From: GAS188 sp963713805 | GTDB taxonomy: Bacteria; Pseudomonadota; Alphaproteobacteria; Rhizobiales; Beijerinckiaceae | Reading direction: 5' to 3' | Assembly: GCA_963713805.1 (NCBI GenBank) | Contig: CAVQNF010000012.1 | Span: 153,970 to 217,969, forward strand | Length of the DNA: 64,000 nt | Part shown: piece by piece, positions 10,301-18,640 of the stretch | Layout: every line of letters begins with the position of its first letter | How positions within the stretch are numbered: the stretch's first letter is position 1 | Made by a program: the position numbers and the translations under genes | Notes under the pieces: generated by a model | The model's input: only the letters and a program-made list of their open reading frames with translations | Told to the model about the DNA's origin: nothing | Databases searched by the model: none

Positions 10301-10787
10301 AGATCGGCGAGGCCGACTTCGCGCGCTTCAAGCAGAAGGCGCGGCATTTCCTGAAAGCCCATGAAGACCACATCGTGCTTCACAAGCTGCGGCAGGGCAG
10401 GCCCTCGACGCCGACCGATCTCGCCGAGCTCGAAAAGATGCTGCTCGACGCCGGTGTCGGCGAGGCAGGCGACATCGAGCGCGCGCGCGAGACGAGCCAG
10501 GGCTTCGGCCGCTTCGTGCGCTCGCTCGTCGGGCTCGACCGCGCGGCGGTCAGCGAGGCCTTCGGCGACTTCCTCTCTGGCCGGCACGGCGACGGCGACG
10601 CAGATCGAATTCATCAACATGGTGATCGAGCATCTGACCGATCAACGGCGTGATGGAGTTGGGTCTGCTTTACGAGCCGCCGTTCACCGACATCGCGCCG
10701 ACGGGGCCGGACCAGGTCTTCGACGAGGAAAAGATCACGCGGCTCTTCACCCGGATCAAGGCGTTCAATGAGAGCGCGGTGGCCTAA
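7357..10787 (+). CDS. hsdR: type I restriction enzyme R subunit HsdR (multiple frameshifts)
   Basis: HsdR is the motor and nuclease subunit of the type I system. Residues 1-160 (MSNFAFLAAEFPAVHEAAVE) are a DUF4145-like N-terminal domain followed by a coiled coil. The PD-(D/E)xK nuclease core is GFVDYVLWGEDGKPLGLVEA with the catalytic Lys in EAKRS. The helicase motifs are MATGAGKTRTV (Walker A), VVIDEAHRS (DEAH) and QMIGRGTRL (motif VI). The C-terminus ends FNESAVA at 10787, giving about 1140 residues. The frame breaks at roughly 8291, 8325, 8386, 8417, 8440, 8556, 8846, 8969, 9124, 9533, 9700, 10580 and 10648. Dropping one base at each site that I resolved restores conserved sequence. It lies 8 bases after hsdS, and together the three genes form one operon. 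Confidence 0.9.
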
Positions 10788-10851
10788 GGCATAGGCGCTG
10801 AAGCATGGTGGCTTGCGTTGGTCCTCTGTGTAGAGTCTCCGATCATCTCAT

Positions 10852-10956
10852 GACCGTCCTCGCACCTGTTCCGAGGATGACCATCGCCACCGTCACGGCG
10901 TGAATGAATGGGCATCGATGACCGGGCTGATCCTCGGAACAGGTCCGAGGACGGTC
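10852..10956. repeat. REP-like inverted repeat element
   Basis: Two 27-base arms (10852-10878 and 10930-10956) are inverted copies of each other with one mismatch, built from GACCGTCCTCG, ACCTGTTCC and GAGGAT. Each arm is itself nearly palindromic (TCCTCGGA - ACAGG - TCCGAGGA in the right arm). It sits in the 240-base gap between hsdR and the VWA gene, whose 3' ends converge. It could act as a bidirectional terminator or be a dispersed REP element; I saw no second copy in this window. Confidence 0.7.
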
Positions 10957-11025
10957 AGGACGACGGCGGTGGTCCCGCTCGTCGGTCGGCAACCGCCGAC
11001 CACGCTCCCTATCACCCCGCGTCCC

Positions 11026-12180
11026 TCACTCCGCCCGCACGAGCTTGATGTCCTCCTTCGCGGCCCAGGCGTGAAGGTCCTGGCGGCGCAGCGCCGCCGC
11101 CATGAGGTCGGGGAACTGGTCGGGCGTGCAGGCGAACACCGGCACGCCGAGCGCCGCGACGCGGGCCGAGAGATCGGCGTTGTAGGCGGGCCGGCCCCTG
11201 TCGCTCAGCGCCAGCAGCACGATGACGTTGACGCCCATGCCGACGAGGTTCTTGAGGCGTGCGAGCATCTCCTCGGCCTTGCCGCCTTCGTAGAGGTCGG
11301 TGACGAGCACGAAATGCGCCTTCGCGGGCCGCTCGATCCGCTCGGCGCAATAGGCGACGGCCTGGTTGATGTCGGTGCCGCCGCCGAGCTGGACCCCGAA
11401 CAGCACCTCCACCGGATCGGCGAGCTCCGCCGTGAGGTCGAGGATGACGGTGTCGAAGCACACGAGCTTCGTCTTGACGACCGGGAGCGACGCCATCACC
11501 GCCGCGAAGATCGAGGCATAGACGACCGAGCTCGCCATCGAGCCGGATTGGTCGACGCACAGAATGATCTCGTCGAGATCGACGATGCGCCGCTGCTGGC
11601 GCATGAAGCCGATAAGGCGCTCCGGCACGATCGTGCGGTGCTCGGCCTGGTAATGGCGCAAATTGGCGCGGATGGTGCGCGGCCAGTCGATGTCGGCAAA
11701 GCGCGGCCGCCGCGTGCGGCGCGAGCGATCGACGGCGCCGCGCAGCGCTTCGGCCGTCTTGCGCTCGAGCCGCTCCATCAGCGCGGCGACGACCTTGCCG
11801 ATCACCTGGCGCGCCGTCGCCTTGATCTTATCCGGCATCACGTTGCGCAGCGAGATCAGATTGGCGACGAGATCGATGTCGGCCTCGACCGCGAGCAGGA
11901 ACTCCGGCTCGAGCAGCATGCGCCGAAGGCCGAGCCGCTCGAACGCGTCCTTCTGGACGATCTGCACCACGGACGAAGGGAAGTATTCGCGGATGTCGCT
12001 CATCCAGCGCGCGACGTTCGGCGCCGAGCCGCCGAGACCGCCCCGGCCCTTCTTCTGATCGCCGTCGCCCTCGCCGTAAAGCGCGCCGAGCGCGCCCGAG
12101 AGGCGCTGGTCCGCGGGCTCGAGAAGCTCGTCCTCGCTGCCGAGCGCGAGGCGCCAGCGCCTTTCGCGATCTTCGCTCAT
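11026..12180 (-). CDS. VWA (CoxE-like) domain protein of the MoxR-SWIM-DUF5682-DUF5691 operon
   Basis: A 384-residue protein with an alpha-helical N-terminal half and a C-terminal von Willebrand factor A domain. The metal-ion (MIDAS) site is complete: D210-x-S212-x-S214 (CVDQSGSMASS), T269 in GGGTD and D295 in LVTDLYEGG. In MoxR/vWA pairs the VWA protein is the partner or adaptor that the AAA+ ring acts on, and the MIDAS site binds a client. It is the last gene of the five-gene operon. Its ATG overlaps the DUF5682 stop (ATGA). Because of an upstream frameshift, a continuous frame runs from 14436 into this gene, but the family-like start MSEDRERRWRLALG at 12180 and the overlap with the DUF5682 stop show it is a separate protein. 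Confidence 0.88.
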   Translation of the reverse strand: MSEDRERRWRLALGSEDELLEPADQRLSGALGALYGEGDGDQKKGRGGLGGSAPNVARWMSDIREYFPSSVVQIVQKDAFERLGLRRMLLEPEFLLAVEADIDLVANLISLRNVMPDKIKATARQVIGKVVAALMERLERKTAEALRGAVDRSRRTRRPRFADIDWPRTIRANLRHYQAEHRTIVPERLIGFMRQQRRIVDLDEIILCVDQSGSMASSVVYASIFAAVMASLPVVKTKLVCFDTVILDLTAELADPVEVLFGVQLGGGTDINQAVAYCAERIERPAKAHFVLVTDLYEGGKAEEMLARLKNLVGMGVNVIVLLALSDRGRPAYNADLSARVAALGVPVFACTPDQFPDLMAAALRRQDLHAWAAKEDIKLVRAE

Positions 12181-14436
12181 CGGTCCGTCTCCGCGCTCGG
12201 CTTCCCCGTGAGGATCGCGGTGAGGCGCGCGAGATGGCGCGGCCAGGCGGCTTCGGCGCCGGGCGCGGCCGCGCGCCCCGGCAGTTGCGCGCCGGCGCGG
12301 CCGAACAAGGCATCGAGCAGGCGCCTTCGCTGCATGCGGTCGAGATTGGCGAAGGCGCGCCGGAAGAGCGGCAGATGCTCGGTGAAATGCTCGCCCTCGA
12401 GGCCCTGCACCCAAAGGTCGACGGCGTCGCGCAAGGGTTTGTCGTGGATCAGCCGCTCGCCGGCGCTTTCGAAAAAACCCTCGAAGAAGCCGGCGGCGTC
12501 CGCCACCGCGCGGCCGGGCGAGAGGGCGCGGCCGAGATGCAGCGCCGCATCCTGCGCCGTGAGCTCGCCCGCGTGGTAGAGGAGGCGCGCCGCCGTGCCG
12601 GCGACGAGCGGGGCGGCTTGCGCATCCTCGACGAGCGCGCCGAGCGCCGAGCGCCAGGCGGTGCGTTCGTCGCCGCCGATCTCGGCGAGCACCACCGCGG
12701 CGTCGGCGCTCAGGATCACGCCGCGCAGCGCCGCGGCGGCCGCGGCGTCGAGACCGCGCGCCGCGTAGGGCAGCACGAGCGCGCCTTGCACGAGGATGCG
12801 CGCCAGCAAGGCCGAGAGCTGATCGGCATCGGCGCGGCGCGCCTGCCCGTAGCGGATCGTGTCGGCGAGCGGGGAGAGCGCCGCGAGCAGCTCGCCGCAG
12901 TCGCTCGTTTGCGCGGCGCGCTTCTCGATCATGGCAATGCCGCGCTCGACGGCGTCCGGAAGCCGGGCGGTGAGCGCCGCGAAAACGAGATCGGCGAGCG
13001 CCTTCAGCTCGTTCGCCTTCTCGAACTCGAAGCGCAAGCGGCCCGCCGCCGCCTGCGCGATGGTCGGGCCGTGGACGAGGTTCTCGACGAGCGTGACGGC
13101 GAACTCCGGCTCCCAGCGCAGCACCCAGCGTTCGCGAAAAGTGCCGCGGCTGCGCCCGGCATCCGCGAGCCTGCCCCACGGGACGCCGAGGAGGACGAGG
13201 CGATGCAGAAGCGTCGAGCGCTCGGCGCCGCTCTCGCTGCGCAGGTCGAGCGCAAGCTCGCGATCGAGCGCCTCGGGCTTGAGCCGCAGGCGCTTTTGCT
13301 CGCGCGCCAGATCCTCGAGCAAGGGCGCGAGCGGCACGTTCGCCGGGATGCTGCCGACCTCGGCCCCGAGGAGCAGGCGCTGCGAGATCGTCCGCCACAA
13401 CAGGGTTTCGCCGAAGCAGAGGCAGGCGACCGCCGCCTCGCGCAACTCCTCGAAGCCGGGCGCCGGGCGTTCCGCGCAAGGCGGCGAGCGCGACGGCCAG
13501 TCGTTCCGCCTCGATCAGCGAAGCGGTGGAGACGAGATGCCCGTCCTCGCGCAAAACGGCGGCGATGCGCGCGAGCCAGCGCGTGGCGATCTCGCCGGGC
13601 GGCGTCTCCCATAGATGCGCGCACCAGCCCGGCCTCGTGACGCCCGCGCCATAGCCGCTGGCGAAGGCGAGGCGCGGCGAAGTCCAAGGCGCGAAGGTCG
13701 CGACGATCTTCTGCCTGGCCGCGCCCTTGAGGAGGGCGCGATCGGCGGCCGCTCCGACCTTCTCCTCGAGCGCGGGCGCGTGCCAGGCGCCGCACACCAC
13801 GGCGACGGCGCCCTCCGTCTCCTTCGCCGCCTTGGCGATTTCGCGCCGCATATGCGCCTCGCGCAACGCCTCTTGTCCTTCGGGCGGCGAAGCGGCCTCG
13901 CGAAGCGCGCTCATGGCCTCGGCGATCGCGGCGAAGACGGGCGAGGGCTCGGGATTTTCCTCGATGACGTCGCGCCACCAGCTTTCGCCGTCTTCATAGC
14001 CGCCGGCGGCCGCCAGAACGCCGATCGGATCGCGCTCGATCGCCGCGGGCGATGGCTCGGAGGCCGAAGGGGTGTCCTCCTTCGGCGCCTGTCCGGCTTC
14101 GACGGGTTGCGCCGGCACGAGACGCCAGCTCGCCGGGATGTCGATGAAGCGCGCCCCGGCACCGTTGCGCACCGCCCAGCGCGCGGCCTGGTATTCGGGC
14201 GAATAGCTCGCAAAGGGCCAGAAGATGGCGCGCCCCGGATCGTCCGCCGCGTAGGTGAGGAGCGCGACCGGCGGCACCATCGCGTCGTCGGCGAGAAGCG
14301 CCAGCAGCTCGGAGGCGTCGGCAGGTCCCTCGATGAGCACCAGCGCGGGACGCAAGCCGTCGAGCGCCTCGAGGAGCCGCCGCGCCGAGCCCGGCCCGTG
14401 ATGGCGAATGCCGAAGATGCGGATCTCGGACGCCAT
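12177..14436 (-). CDS. DUF5682 family protein (one frameshift)
   Basis: About 750 residues after restoration. The N-terminus IRIFGIRHHGPGSARRLLEA with LVLIEGPADASELL is the signature of DUF5682, and a second block contains AVVCGAWHAP. The His-His-Gly-Pro and Glu-Gly-Pro motifs resemble the active-site edges of ChaN/EreA/TraB-like hydrolase folds, so an enzymatic role is possible but unproven. The C-terminal 420 residues are helical (HEAT-like) and family-specific. Near 13470 an extra C in a CCC run shifts the frame; removing it joins LAALRGTP to APGFEELREAAVACLCFGET. The gene lies 4 bases after the MoxR stop, and its own stop overlaps the VWA start. Biochemical function is not known to me. 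Confidence 0.8.
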
Positions 14437-14440
14437 TGCG

Positions 14441-15559
14441 TCAGACGAGATCGCTCAGCAGGTGATAGTATTCGGCGTAGTCCGAGCGCTTCTTCAGCAC
14501 GGTCTCGAGATATTCCTCGAGCACCACCTTGTCCTGCACCGGGTCCTTGACGATCGCGCCGATCATGTTGGGCGCGACGCCTTCGGCCGAAAGCGCGCCG
14601 CCGTTGAAGAAGGCGGCATGACTCAAGCCCCCGATGACCACCGCGATGGCTTCGGCCGTGGAGAGCGTGCTGGAAGGCGATTTGAGCGTCACCTTGCCGT
14701 CGAGGGTCGCGCCGCCGCGCAACTCGCGGAAGACGGCGACGACGCGCCGGACTTCCTGCGCCACGTTCTTCGGCGCCGGCAGCTCGAGGCTGTGCGACAT
14801 CTCCGAAACCCGCTTCACGACGATGGCGATCTCCTGCTCCATGTCGTCCGGCAGCGGCAGGACCACGACGTTGAAACGGCGCTTCAACGCCGAGGAAAGC
14901 TCGTTCACGCCCTTGTCGCGATTGTTGGCGGTGGCGATGATGTTGAAGCCGCGCACCGCATAGACCGAAGAGCCGAGCTCCGCGATCGGCATCATCTTCT
15001 CCGAGAGCACGGTGATGAGCGTGTCCTGCACATCCGAACCCATGCGCGTGAGCTCCTCCAGGCGGCAAAGCTTGCCTGTTTCCATGGCGCGCAAGAGCGG
15101 CGTCGGGACGAGCGCCTGGCGGGAGGGTCCATGCGCCAGCAATTGAGCGTAGTTCCAGCCATAGCGGATCTGGTTCTCGTCGGTTCCGGCCGTGCATTGG
15201 ATCACGAGCGTCGAATCGCCGCTCACCGCCGCCGCGAGATGCTCCGACACCCAGGACTTCGCCGTGCCCGGCATGCCGAGCAAAAGCAACGCGCGATCGG
15301 TGGCGAGCGTCGCGATCGCGGTTTCGATGAGGCGCTTGTCGCCGACATATTTGGCGGAGATCGGCGTGCCGTCGCCGGCCTTGCCGCCCATGAGATAGGT
15401 CATCGCGGCGCGCGGCGACATCGCCCAGCCCTGAGGTTTCGGGCCGTCGTCGCCGCGCTTGAGCGCCTCGAGCTCGGCCGCATAGGTGTTCTCGGCGGGA
15501 AGGCGCAGCGCTTCGTGCGAGGCTTCGTTCACGGCTTCGGTCAAGGTCTCGTCTCCCAA
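14441..15559 (-). CDS. MoxR-family AAA+ ATPase
   Basis: A 372-residue AAA+ ATPase of the MoxR type, expected to act as a ring chaperone that remodels a client held by a VWA partner. Walker A is GMPGTAKS (residues 95-102). Walker B is LCRLEEL (164-170), with Glu-Glu rather than the usual Asp-Glu. Sensor 1 follows as FNIIATANNRD and the arginine-finger region as LSSALKRRFN. The C-terminal lid contains LKSPSSTLSTAEAIAVVIGG. The start at 15559 overlaps the DUF5691 stop by 19 bases, and the stop is followed after 4 bases by the DUF5682 gene. These spacings make one translationally coupled operon. Confidence 0.9.
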   Translation of the reverse strand: MGDETLTEAVNEASHEALRLPAENTYAAELEALKRGDDGPKPQGWAMSPRAAMTYLMGGKAGDGTPISAKYVGDKRLIETAIATLATDRALLLLGMPGTAKSWVSEHLAAAVSGDSTLVIQCTAGTDENQIRYGWNYAQLLAHGPSRQALVPTPLLRAMETGKLCRLEELTRMGSDVQDTLITVLSEKMMPIAELGSSVYAVRGFNIIATANNRDKGVNELSSALKRRFNVVVLPLPDDMEQEIAIVVKRVSEMSHSLELPAPKNVAQEVRRVVAVFRELRGGATLDGKVTLKSPSSTLSTAEAIAVVIGGLSHAAFFNGGALSAEGVAPNMIGAIVKDPVQDKVVLEEYLETVLKKRSDYAEYYHLLSDLV

Positions 15560-17010
15560 GGTCTCGTCTGTGGGGTGAGGGCGGCGTTGAGATGCAGCGC
15601 GTCGAGTTTCGGATCGGCCGGGGAGAAGCCAAGGCCCCGAAGGCGCGCGATCAGCTCCGTCGCCGCGGAAGCGGTGATCAGGAGGGCGACGCGTCGAAGC
15701 GCGCTGTCGGCGCGCGCGCTCGTGGCGGCACGTTGCGCTTCATCGCCCGTGCGTGCGGCTTCGATCGCGCTCTTGAGCGCGGCAAAGCCCGGCGAGGCGA
15801 GGAGCGCGGCAAGCGGCGCTTCGCCCAGCATCGGGCCCATGAGCGCGAGGCTCGTCCCGAACAGGTCGGCGTCGCGCTTGATGATGGGCGCCAGAAGGGA
15901 GCGGCGCTCTTGTGCCGTGAGCCTCGGCGCGAGGGGCCGCGCGTGAGCGAGCGGCAAGGATGCATCCTCGAGGATCAGATCGAGCAGCCTGCGCGCCGCG
16001 TCGCGGGAGCCGGTCGTCGCGACCATCTGCACCAAGGCGTCGATGCCGTCGGCAGCCCCGACCGGTGCCGCCTCGAGGAGCTGGTCCCCGGAGAAGCCGA
16101 GCGCCCGCGCAAGCTTCGTGAAGCTCACGAGCTTGAACAACTCCCGTCGGCGCGTGTTCTGGGCCGCGGTCTTGAGCGTCTTGATTTCCAGCCTTCGGCG
16201 GCGTCGCAAGAGCCCGACCTTGCCGATGTCCACCATCGCGGCGAGCTCGGTCGCGAGCGCGTCGGTGCCGGTTTCCCGTCCAAGCCGCGCCAGATAGGCG
16301 CGCGCCAAGGTTTGCACGCGGTCCGAGCGGTCCTTCGCGAGAGCCTCGAGCACTTCGCCGTCGTCCTCGGAGAGCCTCGTTTCGAGGATCGCGACGAGCC
16401 CGAGGCGTCGCTCGGCCGGTTCCGAGGAGGCCTTGGCGGCGATGAGCGCACGCGCCGCGCCGGGGTCCTCCTCGCGCAGGGCGAGAAGCGCGGCGCGCCG
16501 TCTCGCGAAAGGCCAGCGATCATAGGTGTCGAGATCGAGCACCGAGGATGGGGCCGGCTCGGCTTCGCCTCTCACCCAATCGAGCCAGGGCGCATAGACG
16601 TCGGGCGCCTCATCGTCGCGCGGGGAAGGCATCCAATCGGCCGGATGCAGGGTGAAGCCGCGCGCCGTGACGAAGTCGAAAAGCGAGCGCTCGAGGGAAG
16701 TCGCGCCCTTCAGCGCCGCGAGCACGCGGCGGAGGCGCGGGCGCACGCTCTCCGGAATTGTGGGGAGCGCGAGGACGGGCAGGAGAGGGCGAGGCGCGAG
16801 CGGCGCCGCGGGCACGGGACGAAAAAGCACCATGGTCGCGTGGCCCGCGAGCGCCGCGAGCGCGCATTCGGCGTCCGAGTCAGCGCTCGTGCTCCCGGCT
16901 CTGCCGAGCGCGATGGCATCGCGCCATTCGGCGGGGCAATGTTCGAGCGCGGAACGCCCCGCCATCCAGGCGCCTCGGAGCTGCGCCAGGGACAAGGCGA
17001 GCTCAGGCAT
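15541..17010 (-). CDS. DUF5691 family protein
   Basis: About 489 residues, almost entirely helical. HEAT-like pairs are visible, for example AERRLGLVAILETRLSEDDG and VQTLARAYLARLGRETG. Such alpha-solenoids usually mediate protein contacts; no catalytic motif is apparent. I assign DUF5691 from the sequence style and from its fixed position between a SWIM protein and a MoxR ATPase, so the name carries some uncertainty. Its start ATG (17010) precedes the stop of the SWIM gene (17003) by eight bases, and its own stop lies inside the MoxR gene start. The probable role is a scaffold or client-recognition subunit of the system. Confidence 0.75.
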   Translation of the reverse strand: MPELALSLAQLRGAWMAGRSALEHCPAEWRDAIALGRAGSTSADSDAECALAALAGHATMVLFRPVPAAPLAPRPLLPVLALPTIPESVRPRLRRVLAALKGATSLERSLFDFVTARGFTLHPADWMPSPRDDEAPDVYAPWLDWVRGEAEPAPSSVLDLDTYDRWPFARRRAALLALREEDPGAARALIAAKASSEPAERRLGLVAILETRLSEDDGEVLEALAKDRSDRVQTLARAYLARLGRETGTDALATELAAMVDIGKVGLLRRRRRLEIKTLKTAAQNTRRRELFKLVSFTKLARALGFSGDQLLEAAPVGAADGIDALVQMVATTGSRDAARRLLDLILEDASLPLAHARPLAPRLTAQERRSLLAPIIKRDADLFGTSLALMGPMLGEAPLAALLASPGFAALKSAIEAARTGDEAQRAATSARADSALRRVALLITASAATELIARLRGLGFSPADPKLDALHLNAALTPQTRPWETRP

Positions 17011-18379
17011 CGAAGCCGAGCCTTCCCCAATTCGTGCGCGCCGCGAGAAGCGACAGGCGCGCGCCGTTCCAGATGGCGGCGGCGCTCTCGATCGAGGCGC
17101 CGAACGCGACGGGCGGCGCGGGATCGCCGAGCGGTGCCCAAAACCCTTGCGTCGAGCCCCACCACGCGCTTCCCGAGGCGTCCGCGGAAATTCGGCCTTG
17201 CGGCAGGAGCAGCGGCACTTCCGTCCGCCACGGGGCGAGGAGGAGATGCTCGACGTATTCGGCGAAAGGATCGGCCGAGGCTTCCGGCCAGGCATCTTCG
17301 CCGGTGAGCGCTTCGCCGCGCGACATGATCACGGCGCGAAGCGGCGCGCGGCCGGCGTAGAAGGCGAGCTCGGCTTCGAAGCGCTCGCCGGCGACGAAGG
17401 CGCCGGAGCGTCGGCCCGAGGAGGCCGGGAAGAAATCGAGAAGCATCGCGAAGCGTTGCGCCGAGGGTTTCAGGTTCATGAGAAAGGTCGAATGGCTCAC
17501 GAGCCCGTCGCGGCGCGTCGCGATGCGCTCGCCCAGCACCTCCCAGAGCGAGGCGATGCGGAGCGCGTGCTCGTCGGCGAGCACCTCGTCGCGCGTCTCC
17601 GAGCTCACCACTTCGCGGCGAAGCTCCGCGTCTTGCGGCTCGGCGCGCCAGGCCCGCGCCAGCATGACGAGCCTGCCGAGCTCGGCGATCGCGGCATCGA
17701 CCCGCTCCTCGCCCGACAGCGCCAGGAGACGGGACGGCATCTCGTCGACGCGGCTCGCGAGCGCCGCCGCCTTGGCGTCGACGAGGCGCGCCGCGATGCG
17801 CCGGCAGCGCTCGCCGAGATTCGCGAGAAAGCCCGCAAGGCCGGTGCGCAGTTGATCGGCGACCCAGACCTCGAGATCTTCCGTCGCGGCGCGAACCGAT
17901 CGAAGCGTGTCCTCGGCGCGCCTCGCGGACGCCGCGGCTCTGCGTGTCTCGGCGGCGGGATCGGCCGGGGCATGCGCGGGGACGTCGCGGGCAGTGTCGA
18001 GGCTTTTGGCGTCGAGGCTTTTGGGCTCGCCGGAGCGAGGCTGAGCCGCGCCCTTGCGGCGACGCCCCATCCACTCGCCGACCCAATCGGGAAGCTCCGC
18101 GGTCGCGAAGGAGGCGCCGTCCTCGACGAACATCCACATCAAGGCGAGCGCGTGCTTACAGGGAAACTTGCGCGATGGGCATGTGCATTTCGAGCCCGGA
18201 TCCTCGGTATCGGCGACAACCCGATAAGGATTGGCGCCCGAGCCCTGGCATTCGCCGAAGATCAGCCCGCCATGGCGTGCGCGTGACGCCCAATTCGATG
18301 GCGCGAGCAAGCCGGAAGCCGCCTTGAGCGCACCCTGGTCCGGCGCCATCGCCTCGATCGAGCTTCGCGTCAGTCCCAT
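17003..18379 (-). CDS. SWIM zinc-finger protein, first gene of the MoxR/VWA operon
   Basis: About 458 residues. The SWIM motif near the N-terminus is C65-T-C67 ... C74-K-H76 (CTCPSRKFPCKH), a zinc-binding module that contacts DNA or protein. It is followed by a low-complexity Ala/Asp linker and a long helical C-terminal region containing FLANLGERCRRIAARLVDAK, a conserved feature of this SWIM family. I start at the ATG at 18379 (MGLTRSSIEAMAPDQGALK); an in-frame ATG at 18418 would add 13 residues of Arg/Pro-rich sequence. It opens the five-gene operon that runs to 11026. A second, unrelated SWIM domain occurs in the SNF2 protein at 0.5-3.0 kb. Confidence 0.85.
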   Translation of the reverse strand: MGLTRSSIEAMAPDQGALKAASGLLAPSNWASRARHGGLIFGECQGSGANPYRVVADTEDPGSKCTCPSRKFPCKHALALMWMFVEDGASFATAELPDWVGEWMGRRRKGAAQPRSGEPKSLDAKSLDTARDVPAHAPADPAAETRRAAASARRAEDTLRSVRAATEDLEVWVADQLRTGLAGFLANLGERCRRIAARLVDAKAAALASRVDEMPSRLLALSGEERVDAAIAELGRLVMLARAWRAEPQDAELRREVVSSETRDEVLADEHALRIASLWEVLGERIATRRDGLVSHSTFLMNLKPSAQRFAMLLDFFPASSGRRSGAFVAGERFEAELAFYAGRAPLRAVIMSRGEALTGEDAWPEASADPFAEYVEHLLLAPWRTEVPLLLPQGRISADASGSAWWGSTQGFWAPLGDPAPPVAFGASIESAAAIWNGARLSLLAARTNWGRLGFDA

Positions 18380-18640
18380 TCGCCCCCGCGGCGGCGTTCG
18401 TTCAGGTCGGCAACGCATCGCCCCGCGGGGGAACGGCAGGCGCGTCCGGTGCGGAGTTCATGATAGGTTCTTGGCGGGGAGTCAACGGCTGGCCACGATC
18501 AAGCGAGATCGAGCGCCTTGACCGCCGCGCCGCAGCTGGGTGGCGGGGTTGTTTCACGGTTCGGCAGGATGCACCTCATGCTGAATTCGATGTTCCCATG
18601 AGCCTGCCCACGCTGCGCCCTTCCCCGCACCCGCGCCCTC

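Noticed and set aside
4634..10787. hsdM and hsdR as decayed pseudogenes or programmed frameshifting
   Set aside because: Too many sites, single-base gains at the positions checked, no consistent slippery sequence; sequencing error is simpler.
10900..13640. Long plus-strand frames opposite the VWA and DUF5682 genes
   Set aside because: Shadow frames caused by codon third-position GC; no domain and no ribosome site.
11026..14436. A single continuous 1136-residue protein joining the DUF5682 N-terminus to the VWA domain
   Set aside because: It arises because of one extra base near 13470; the DUF5682 C-terminus continues in the other frame to 12177, and its stop overlaps a proper VWA start.
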